64,000 bases of DNA, from assembly GCA_043228905.1 (NCBI GenBank), contig JBHGNT010000014.1, forward strand, positions 12,462,001-12,526,000, given 5' to 3'. Shown here one piece after another: positions 54,439 to 64,000 of this stretch. The stretch comes from Azolla caroliniana (taxonomy: Eukaryota; Polypodiophyta). The position numbers and the translations under genes were made by a program. Numbering within the stretch: the stretch's first letter is position 1; each line of letters starts with the position of its first letter. Under the pieces are notes generated by a model. It had not been told where the DNA came from and made no database searches. It saw nothing but the letters and a program-made list of their open reading frames with translations.

Positions 54439-55299
54439 TATCTAGTCTATCTGTAAAAGAAAAAAAAGGTGCTTCCTTTCTCTCTTCTTTATCCTTCCAT
54501 GTTCTGTATCATATCACATCATATCTATCTACCCTTGGGGTTTACTAAACAATGATGCTCAAATCATATATACCCCCCCCCCCCCCCCCACCCCAATCAT
54601 TATAGCTTAATCATCATTCATTTTTTTCGATGCCTTCTGCCGAAAATGACCCGATCATGATGCGATTTCTCCCCCAAGTTTAACCAATACTGCAAGTTGT
54701 CAAAGCACACACATACAGTACACACGCAAATAAAGGCGTGTTACTACTCCATTGATGACTCGACTATATAGTCATCATCTTTTGCCCATTTCTCTCAATT
54801 GTTGTCCTCAAGGTTTGCACGAGCATACATACCTACATATGGTCGTACAAGTTGTCTCTCAATCACCCCATGTGATTAGTAGTTTTAACTATGTCGAGTA
54901 ATCTCTTTCTCTCTTAGCAAGCATAGGGGTTTGTGGGAGGAGGGAAAGAGGTGCATCAACGTATATTTGTGTGTTGGAAATCATTCACATCCGAATTACG
55001 CTCCTATTCGTTGGCCATAACACGAAGTTGCCATTGGGAATGAGCGCTCAATTGTACTATCCTGAACTAAATCTTTGAATGTGCATCATGATTAAAGTCA
55101 TGGTAATTTTTTATAAGAATGAACAAACATATTAGTCTAAGAGTATGGCACCTTTTTAAGCATGGCACATAAACTGCATGTGTTGAGCATCTACTCACAA
55201 ACTAGCTTTTTTTACAATTTCTGAGTAATTTCCAAGGATATCTTATTGCTAATCGGAAGGCACTGAACATGTATTTGCCTTTTGGTAATGCCATAGTAC

Positions 55300-56100
55300 C
55301 TTATCTTGAAAAAGAAAAACATCCTCTAATTCTCACTCGAGTAAAAACAAGTAATATGAGACATAAAATTTCGTCATTCTGTTTCAAAAATCACGTGATA
55401 GAATAAACTTATTTTGATATAATTTCCTAGCCTCACGTCTTATCACAATCCTCTTTCTCATTTGCTCGGTCTTAACTTTTGTTTCAACAATACTTAACTA
55501 TCGTGGAAGAAATGGATGCAACGCTTGTGGGACAAGTGGTTGTACACACAATTTACCGAGTTTAATTTTTACATTTTTACATTTGAATTTGCATATAATG
55601 CCACCTTATTTTAGAGCGTGTTTGAAAGGCTCCCATTTTGGAGAGGCGAAACAATAAAACAACAAGAGTCAAATGTGGGAATGAGACAAGAGACTCTTCA
55701 ATAGTGGCTAATGCCTTATTATTTATGCTCTAATGTGACTCAAGCAACTTAACCTTATCTTCAAAAGGGAATTCTCTCTAATTTTAACTCAAGTAAAAGC
55801 ATGTCATATGGGACATAAACTTTCGTCATTATGTTTCTAAAAACACGTGGTATAAATACTTATTGTGACATACTTTCTTGGCCTTAGATCTTATCAATAT
55901 CCAACTTCATCTCTCTCTCTCTCTCTCTCTACCTTAGATTTTGTACTAAGAACAAGACTCAAAACTAATAAGAGTGACATTGCACACTTTACCCATATGA
56001 TCTTGACCTTTTTGCACTTCACTATGTACACTTTTACCTATTGTAAATTTGACCTTTCTATAGTTGAATTTTGTGTATATAATTATGTCTTATTTTAGCT
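55300..56100. repeat. Diverged ~450-bp direct tandem repeat
   Basis: About 55300-55450 (CCTTATCTTGAAAAAG, TCTAATTCTCACTCGAGTAA, GACATAAAATTTCGTCATT) matches about 55752-55893 (CCTTATCTTCAAAAGG, TCTAATTTTAACTCAAGTAA, GACATAAACTTTCGTCATT). The following stretches both end in a ...TTTTACATT/TTTTACCTA... and CTTATTTTAG pattern. An old tandem duplication. Confidence 0.6.
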
Positions 56101-58922
56101 AGTTGGATTTTTAATTTCCACATTTGGGAGATAATGGAATGCCTTCCTTTTTTGCAAACATTATAGTTGAATGGCTAATGGCTTATTCTAGATTTTCTTA
56201 TATGATCTCTTATTTATCATTTCACCAAAGCGCTAAAAATACATGACAAATCGTTGTTTATACTTAAAGGCAAATGTGCTAGGGAAGTAAAAAGCTTAGT
56301 GTACATAGGGTACATACATAAGGTTGTTTAATGTGTGATCTAGCCTATCTTCTATAAGATGAAGGAGAGAGGCAAATCACTAAGATGAACACTTTAAGTT
56401 ACAATAGGCTAGGCATGGCGATGACAAAATGATGTCAAAGCTCCCTTGAATTGAAGTGATATAATGAAGATGATATTGGGGTCTGATTGTGCTAAAGCCA
56501 AGAGACAAGGAAGTTTGACAAGGTTGTGGGTGTTGAGAGAAAGGATAGCAAATGAACAAATGCAAAAAACAATCATACCCCTATTGAAGAAAGGTTTCAT
56601 CTACTAAGACTTGAAACCCTTCACAATGAAACCATCTCTTGATGACAAAACACCCCAATGAATGATGAAACTATCTCTCTTAGTCAACTCTTGATGACAA
56701 ACACAATTAGAGTGTGGCTACTTCAGAATATCTTAGATTTAATGGCATGAGCTATTTGCAATTAGAATTCATGCAATAAATAATATGAAGCATGTGCAAA
56801 CCATGCCAAATTACATGTAGCAATTTGCAAATGTGGCCTCATCGGCAACTCTAGGAAAGATAAAAAGACTTCCATAATAGGTTGTCCAAATAACCATGAA
56901 TTTGAGAAAGAGAACATTTAGAGAGTGAGAACCAAAAAATATAGAAAGAGGATGTAAACAACAAACATGTCATAGGGAGGAAAGTAAAAATCATGACATC
57001 ATTGTATTGGAATTTGCATGCCAAGGCATGGTTCAAGAAGCATAAGTTATCACTCTCCCCACAATTGTATGTCTTCTTCATTGTTTACAAGAAAATTCTT
57101 ATGCTTTGGGGGAAAGTCAACCTTATAGAGGTAACATGATTTCAATGACACTTCGAGAGAGGCTTCAAAAGCAAGCAATTTTCTAACTATCCTACATAAA
57201 CTATTGTTAAATAGAACATCCAAATCCAACCACAAGAAAGTAAAATATTTTCACAAGAAGTTTATGCATAACATGCCCCATCCATGCAAAGAAATTCAAA
57301 CAAAATATGTTCAATTTGTCAAAAGCAAGCATATGGTAAATGATCGCAAATGACTTTATGTATGGAAAAATTGGGGGATACGTATACCAAAAACAATTGT
57401 CACCATAATAGTGATGCATCATAAAACAATATGTCACCTATATCTATGAGAATACATAGTATATTTTACACTCATCTATTATATACAAAGAACAACCTAT
57501 AATTGTAATCCCCAACATCATACCATGTATTAATTATGCTGAAGAAGATAATTACTTTACAAACAAGAATGAATTTAATATAATAAACCATTACAATTGT
57601 CAATACTCATGAAGGTGATTAGTCAAAGAATGATATTACAATCTATTCATAATGTGAAACCAGCTTCATTATCTACGCATTGAATTAGTGTGTGTGGACA
57701 CTTTGGCCCGCTTTTTTGTAAATATACAAACACAATTTTACGATGGGAGAATAGGTCACAATAACATTTAAAAATTTATGGTCTTAAGCTCTCTGGTATA
57801 CCACAAGGTTATTAGTCCGAACATATAAAGTCCAATCGTTGTTTAGATATATTCACTTGATATAGAGAGTCCTTTATTGAGCGCGACCTTTGTTGTTTTA
57901 CCTTATATCAAGAACCTAGAAACGGATAGTTTCGCTTTCAACTATGGCTTTACAAATTCACTTTTCAAACCAAGGGTTAAAAACAACATTGCCTTCCTCG
58001 AGGTCATGGAAAAAAGGTACAATAGTAAAAATTGGCAACGTAAATGCAATCTTAGCATTAATATGTAAACAAATGTTGAGGTGAATATTCAACAATGAAA
58101 GATATCAAAATATACGTAAATATATAAATCATATGGCAACATGGTTCTTCAATACCCCAATGTCAACCTCATCGATCAAATCACATAATGTACGGATGCC
58201 CTTTTTTTTCTCTTCTTTATTTTGCAACAAAAATCAAACAAATTCATTGATTGTAAGAACAACTTAAGTGAAGAGTGCCACCATATACTTTAGTAGTTTC
58301 TCAAGTATATTTGAGGAAGAGACAAGTCTTGCAGCCAATATCCTAAATTATTCCATCCTATGACATAACAATTCAAGAATACATCAATGTGCTTAGAATT
58401 TGGCATAGTTCATGACAAGGCAAGTGATAAATCATGACTAAATTAGTTCACAAGAAGACAAGTGACTTAACATGACTAAACTTGGAGGTCAAATCGAATG
58501 GTGCACCTCAATGAAGCTAGTGATGAATTAGTTTCAACGCGGTCACTTAAAGACAAAAATTATACTAAGAAATTATAAATGTCTAATGGAAACTACCTTT
58601 TGATACCAAATGATCACATAGCCTCACAAGAAGTACAATGTAGAAAATTTACAAATCACATTTGACATTAAAAATAACTCAATACTTAACATTATGCATA
58701 TGCTTGCATGTAGGTTCTAGAGCCATGGAAAGCAAGGGACAACTAGTGGGAAAGTGTAAACGTAAGGAAGTAGAAGAAAAAGGAAGTCATTGTATTCAAT
58801 GCATGCACTTATGAGGGACTGGTGGCCGAAGCATATCATTGGTTGTTTACATGTCAAAAAACATTCCTACAATTCAACAAAATGCATGAAAATTTACTAG
58901 AGGTCTCCTTGGCATACATATG

Positions 58923-59339
58923 TGTTACGAATGCGCTCCGGCTCTTCTTAATGCACAACAGATCGTGATGTGCTGGATCGTTTAGTGTGCTCAAGACATA
59001 AAAGGAAGGGGGAAGAGGACTCACCTTTGTAACAACCCAGAAGCTTCTATTACATTACACGCAGAGAAAACCTCTCTCGTCAGTTTTCTGTTTTTCTTCT
59101 CTTCGCTCTTCTACTTCCCTACTCTCTCTTACTTTTTTTACCTAAGTATATAAGTCACTTACATAAGCAACTAATTAGCTGTGAGTAGCTAAATAGCTGT
59201 GCATAGCTAAATAGTTGTAGATAGCTAAATAGCTGTTTTGCCTATATGTCCACTAGTAGCTAATTTTCCTAATATCTACTATAGAAGATCTTATTTCCCA
59301 ATAAGCATCACAAGCTTTTGTTGAGCTTGTTTCTCAACA
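58923..59339 (-). repeat. Copia-6 3' LTR
   Basis: 417 bp, TGTTACGAATGC...CTCAACA on plus; minus-strand polypurine tract GAGGGTGAG abuts at 59340. Candidate left target duplication ATATG (58918-58922) cannot be checked on the right. Confidence 0.88.
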
Positions 59340-59357
59340 CTCACCCTCAAGCTCAAC

Positions 59358-60839
59358 TTATCCTTTCTTGAGGTCATATTCAGTCTTCTTTCCTTCATGC
59401 TTTCCAGCTATCATACCAATGTTTATAACTCCTATCATGTCCCGAAACTGTGTATGTTTTTCTATGCTCAATCCTTTCGTAAGAATATCAACAACTTGCT
59501 GATTTGTGCTTACATACAGCAGATCCACTTCTCCATCAATCACTTTTTCCCTAACAAAGTGATAATGCACTTTAATGTGCTTTGTTCTCGCATGGAACAC
59601 TAGGTTTTTTGCAAGCTGAATGCTGCTCATATTGTCACACCCAATTGTGACTACACCATCTATATACTCTCCCAAATCAACAAGCTATCTTCTGATCCAT
59701 ACCTCTTCACATGTGCCTATTGCAGCTCCTCTATATTCAGCTTCAATACTCGATAATGCAACAGTAGCTTGTTTCTTGCTACTCCATGAAATAGTTGCAC
59801 TTCCCAATGTAAACATATATCCACTTGGGGATCTTCTATCAGTTTGGCTTCTAGAACAATCAACATCTGTATATCCTTCCAGCTTTATGTCCAGATCCTC
59901 CCTGTAAAACAATCCATAGTTCTGAGTAGCTTTTACATACCTCAAGGTTCTTCTAATGCAATCCAAATGTGGCTTTGTTGACTGTTGCATAAACTGGTCG
60001 ACTAATCCAACAACATAACTCAAATCAGGTCTTGTTATAGTCAAATATATGAGGCTGCCCACCATAGACCTGTACATGTTTATATATTCTATTTTGGCAC
60101 CCAAATCAGCCCTCAATTTGTAGTTCTTATCTAGTGGTACATCAATAGGTTTGCATCCAACCATACCATACTTCTTCAACATAGTTGTTGCATACTGTTT
60201 TTGCAACATATATATGCCACTTTCAGATCGAATCATCTCAATACCAAGAAAGTATCTCAACTCTCCTAAATCTTTCATATGAAATTGCATTTCAAGATTT
60301 TTCTTTAGCTTCCTTATTTCATCCATAGAATCACCTCCAATGATTAAATCATCTACATAAATCAAAATCACAACAATGCAATCATTCATCTTCTTTATAT
60401 AAAATGATGGATCAACCTTTGATATTTTGAAGGCAAATTTTTTCAGAGATTCCGAAAGTTCTTTGTGCCATACTCTCGGTGCTTGTTTCAGTCCATAGAG
60501 AGCCTTTTTCAGCTTACAAACATATTCTGGATGCTTCTTATCTTCAAATCCTGGCGGTTGACACATGTATACTTCCTCTTCCAAGTTACCATGTAAAAAG
60601 GCATTTTTTACATCCATATGGTGTAGAACCCATCTTTTGGCTGCACTTACAGCAAGTAGTGTCCTCAATGTTGCCATCTTTGCAATTGGTGCAAATGTTT
60701 CATCATAATCAATTCCTTGCATCTGGGCACATCCCTTTGCCACAAGTCTTGCTTTATGTCTATTTACATTCCCATTGGAATCATGCTTTGTTTTGTAGAC
60801 CCATTTGCAACCTACAACATTTTTTCCTTTTGGTAACAA
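59358..60839 (-). pseudogene. Copia-6 reverse transcriptase and RNase H
   Basis: Open from GCKWVYKTKHDSNGNVNRHK through AFLHGNLEEEVYMCQPPGF, YGLKQAPRVWHKELS and VILIYVDDLIIGGDSMDEI (YVDD intact), DLGELRYFLGIEMIRSESG, YLTITRPDLSYVVGLVDQFM and ATVALSSIEAEYRGAAIG. An in-frame TAG follows EEVWIRR (near 59682). The RNase H end continues in the same frame with CDNMSSIQLAKN, KHIKVHYHFVREKV and DILTKGLSIEKH. One stop is the only break I see in this part; its junction with integrase is frameshifted. Confidence 0.9.
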
Positions 60840-60899
60840 TCTTTACTAAATCCCATGTTTTATTTTCAACCAATGCATCTATTTCTTCTTGCATTGCAT

Positions 60900-62465
60900 T
60901 CACCCATTTCTTATTAGACTTTGCTTCATCAAACTGATTTGGATCAAGAATTTGTACCAGTTTAGACATTTATGCATAATGCATAGCCATGTATGTATCA
61001 TAACCAAATCTTTCAACAATCCTTCTCTCTCTATATGATCTCTCAGTTTCTGATTTGCATATTTCATTGCCTTTTCAATACCAAGGATTTTCAAGGCTCA
61101 TATACACAACTCATCATCCAATGATATATCTGAATCTACATCTTCCATGTTTCTAGATCCTTCATCAAACATTTCATATTCTGGCATCTTCTGTTTTCCC
61201 TTTTTAACATCTTTTTTTTCTGTCTTGCATTCTTTCCACTCTAAGCATTTGATTCAGATTTACTACTAGAGTTTTCAGATGGTCCAATACATTCTATTGA
61301 TGTTGAACTTTGCTGTCCAACATTGCTTCCATTTCCATGGTTATCACTTCCATTTTCAGGTTTGTTCCTGTCTTCATTTTCATTGTCTTCATTAGTTTCT
61401 ACATTTTCTTTTGAGCTGTACTAGTTGCCCAACTCATCAAATATTACATCACGGCTCACTAAAATATTTTTTGTCAATGGATTATAGCATCTATACCCTT
61501 TTTGCTCCTCTGAATATCCAACAAGAACACATTTTTTAGTTTTTGGATCAAGCTTACTTCTTACTTTAGCGGGTACACGGACATAGGCAAGGCATCCAAA
61601 CACTTTTAAGTGTCCTAAACTAGGTTTCCTTCCATAGAAACATTCTTCAAGAGTTATTTCATGTACTCTAGATGTTATACATCTATTTAGAATAAAGTTT
61701 GTTGTGTTTACAACTTGCTATGTTCACCAAAGTTCTATTTTTTCTCTCAGCCACTCCATTTTGTTGTGGAGTAGATCTACATGTGAATTGTCTCCTTATT
61801 CCTTGATTGCATAGAAAATTAGAAAATTCATTTGAGAAGTATTCTCCTCCATCAGATCTTAAACATTTTATTCTAGTTCTAGCCTGCTTTTCTACCATGC
61901 ATTTAAACTTACGAAAGCAATCAAATACTTCACTTTTCTCTTTCATGAAGTAAACCCATGTTTTCCTTGAACAATCATCACTAAATGGTACATAAAACCT
62001 ACAGCCACCAATTGATGCATTTTTTGTTGGTCCCCATACATTTGTATGTACCAAATCCAACAAATTTTTGCATACATGTCTTTCATGAGGGAAAGGTAAC
62101 CTGTTTTGCTTTCCATATTGGCATGCTTCACATATTTTGCTCATCTCACAGTCTTTCAACTTAGGCAGTCCAACCACTACGTTTTTCCTCAACATATTTT
62201 TCGAGGTTTGCATATTTATGTGACTAATTCTCTTATGCCACATCTCCACATCTGAGATTACATTCATTCCTTCTACAAACATTGTTGTAATCTTTTTAAG
62301 CATATCCACATCCAAAACAAACATTCTTCCTTGTCGTTTTCCTTTTGCAATAAGCTTTCCATGTTTCTCTATAAAGCATCCACTTTGCTTAAACTTAACT
62401 TGCATTCCTTGCTCTATTATCTGTCCAACAGAAATCAGATTTTTTGCAAGGTTTGGCACATGCAT
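60900..62465 (-). pseudogene. Copia-6 integrase remnant
   Basis: Starts after protease with HVPNLAKNLISVGQIIEQGM. Zinc region MWHKRISHINMQ and CEACQYGKQNRLPF, then core DLVHTNVWGPTKNASIGGCR, SEVFDCFRKFKCMVEKQART, SDGGEYFSNEFSNFLC and TPQQNGVAERKNRTLV, where a frameshift occurs (near 61700). C-terminal parts (LAYVRVPAKVRSKLDPKTKK, 61421-61603) and a connector (60900-61094) follow in other frames with stops. Catalytic residues are present except where frames break. Confidence 0.85.
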
Positions 62466-62471
62466 AACATT

Positions 62472-63655
62472 CTAAATATACTTTGTTTTCCCTTTTTCTT
62501 CCCACAGTAGGATATCTCCAACATGCTCAATTGTATGAGTAGTATTATCACCTGTCTGTACATAACCAGGAATATCTGGTTCTCTTAGAATTTCAAGCCA
62601 ATTTGCATGTCCAGTCATATGATTAGATGCCCCAGAATCTACATACCACACATACTCTTCATTGCATCTTTGTGAACATTCAGCCATTGCCGCTGTCTCA
62701 TGTTGTATCATAAATGCATCTTCTTTATTACAGTTTTCACTAGTTGAAGCATAGTTATTTTGTTGTCTCTTCCCTCTTATTTCATCATTTTGCTTTTTAT
62801 AGCATTTGGCTTGTGTATGGCCCGGTTTTCCACAATAACAACAACCATCATCATTCAAATAAGTTTGCTTACCTCTGCCTCGATTGCTCCCACTGCCTCT
62901 GATGTTGTTTCTTCCACCTATAGCTTGTTGTCCTCTCCCTTGATAATTATTGTTGGTTTTAGCTGAACCAAATCTTCCTCGGCCTCTTCCTCGGCCTCTT
63001 CCAGCACTATTGTAGAGGGCTTGCCCCTCAGTCTCAGAGTTTCCTTTGTTTACATCATCCATTTGATTTCTTTCTTCCACTACAAGTATTGAAACTAGAT
63101 CTGGAAAACTTGGGATGATATCCCTTGTGAGAATAGATGTTTTGAAACTTTTATATTGAGGTCCTAAGCCTCTTAAGCATATTTCCACCTTATCATCATC
63201 TTCTACCTTCACATTAATAGAAGCAAGTAACTCACATATGCTCTTTATTTTTAGAGCATACTCATTACTAACATCTTACCTTTTTCCATGGTATTTAGCT
63301 CAGTCTTCAACTGAAGCTTTCTAGTCTTTGTGTTTAATGCAAACAGTTTCACCAAACTGTCCCAAGCTTCTTTTGGAAGCAAAGCATCTTGTATGTGTCC
63401 AAGCATCGAATCTAAGATGCTAAGGGATAGCCAATGCAATACTTTCCTTGCCCCTTGATTCCATTTCTTAAATGCTTTAATCTGTGCAGCAATTGCATTT
63501 TCTTCAGGGATATTTGGATCCTCTTCTAGGTCTTCGTCAATGTAATCCCAATATCCTTTTCCTATTAGGAAATTTGTCATTCTGAATTTCCATGCAGGGA
63601 AGTTGTTTTTGTCCAATTTTTCTGTGACTATTTGGCTTCCATTCTCAGCAGCCAT
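62472..63655 (-). pseudogene. Copia-6 gag-protease
   Basis: ATG 63655 (MAAENGSQIVTEKLDKNN) opens gag (AWKFRMTNFLIGKGYWDYI, ARKVLHWLSLSILDSMLGHI, TRKLQLKTELNTMEKGKM). A break near 63250 shifts the frame, and the rest (62472-63212) has the Arg/Gly-rich segment (GRGRGRGRFG), knuckle CCYCGKPGHTQAKC and protease WYVDSGASNHMTGHANWLEI. One more stop separates it from integrase near 62470. The gag lineage is distinct from Copia-1 to -5. Confidence 0.87.
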
Positions 63656-63773
63656 TCTCTCTTTCAATTTAGGGCTTTTGGTACGATTAACTTCATAGAC
63701 AACTCTCTGATTCAGACCAACAACCAGAACTAAACTTCTCAGATTTGTACTATTCCTCTTTATGAGCAACTGT

Positions 63774-63785
63774 GCTCTGATACCA
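63774..63785 (-). other. Copia-6 primer binding site
   Basis: Minus strand TGGTATCAGAGC, initiator tRNA-Met type, beside the 5' LTR edge at 63786. Confidence 0.9.
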
Positions 63786-64000
63786 TGTTACAAATGCGCT
63801 CCGACCCTTCTTAATGCACAATGGATCGTGATGTGCCGGATCGTTTAAAGTGCTAAAGATAGAAAAGGAAGGGGGAAGGGGACTTACCTCTGTAGCAACC
63901 CAAAAGCTTCTATTACATTAGACGCAGAGAAAACCTCTCTCGCCTATTTTCTGTTTTTCTTCTCTTCACTCTTCTACTTGCCTACTCTCTCTCTTACTTT
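63786..64000 (-). repeat. Copia-6 5' LTR (partial)
   Basis: Starts TGTTACAAATGCGCTCCG and matches 58923 onward; continues past the window end. Confidence 0.9.

Larger units (their letters stand above)
53835..58922. other. IDD upstream region and AT-rich intergenic DNA
   Basis: No gene supported. Contains two 17-base C runs (54094-54110 and 54573-54589), an ATCTCC/ATCTCT hexamer array, a short CT array (55910-55930) and a diverged direct repeat (55300-56100). The IDD promoter must lie in the left part, but I cannot set a transcription start. Confidence 0.7.
58923..64000 (-). mobile_element. Copia-6: older Copia element of a different lineage
   Basis: Minus strand. 3' LTR 58923-59339; 5' LTR from 63786 runs off the window. 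Copia gene order (gag, protease, integrase, reverse transcriptase, RNase H). Over the ~215 bases that can be compared, the LTRs differ at roughly 20 positions, so it is the oldest insertion with two comparable LTRs here. It is more AT-rich than the other Copia elements, and its gag (MAAENGSQIVTEKLDKNN) differs from theirs. All genes are interrupted. Confidence 0.92.

Overview
The window is plant nuclear DNA. It holds one recognisable host gene, an INDETERMINATE DOMAIN (IDD/BIRD) C2H2 zinc-finger transcription factor on the minus strand (49860-53580), and otherwise a thick pile of LTR retrotransposons and AT-rich, microsatellite-laden intergenic sequence. The IDD family is restricted to land plants and their close algal relatives, so a land plant with a retrotransposon-rich genome is a safe reading. 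I cannot name the species or even the major lineage from the sequence.

Left block (1-42993) is a nested transposon cluster. (i) 1-3241: the 3' part of an LTR element (TE-A, plus strand) with an unrecognised 875-residue coiled-coil ORF and a ~498-bp LTR. A decayed relative (TE-A2) lies at 41401-42272. (ii) Copia-1 (minus, 3242-5966, resuming at 13297-13445) is split in its 5' LTR by Gypsy-1 (5967-13296), a very young and structurally complete Ty3/Gypsy element: 800-bp LTRs with two differences seen, intact gag-protease and pol frames, PBS, polypurine tract and a 4-bp target duplication. (iii) Gypsy-2 (13446-19611) is a decayed relative lacking its 3' LTR. (iv) Copia-2 (19612-21306 plus 40621-40901) is the outer shell of a nest. 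It is interrupted by Copia-3 (21307-40620, 400-bp LTRs, target duplication CCTGA). Copia-3 is itself interrupted in reverse transcriptase by Gypsy-3 (23047-31012, plus strand) and in integrase by Copia-4 (32672-38311, 392-bp LTRs, target duplication CTGTT). LTR divergence agrees with this order: roughly 23 mismatches in Copia-3, 9 in Copia-4, 2 in Gypsy-1 (all counted by eye). (v) Copia-5 (about 42390-42993) keeps a 5' LTR, a PBS and the first codons of gag.

Middle and right (42994-58922) is AT-rich DNA with long CT, GT and GA arrays, G/C homopolymers and the three-exon IDD gene. Copia-6 (58923 to the end, minus) is an older, broken Copia element of a different lineage whose 5' LTR runs off the window.

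The most interesting signals are a -1 translational frameshift site (GGATTTT next to the gag stop) kept at the same place in two diverged Gypsy copies, an Asp-His-Gly protease motif shared by all three Gypsy copies, and the unrecognised coiled-coil ORF tied to its own LTR family. All coordinates and mismatch counts were read by eye; no alignment or database search was run.
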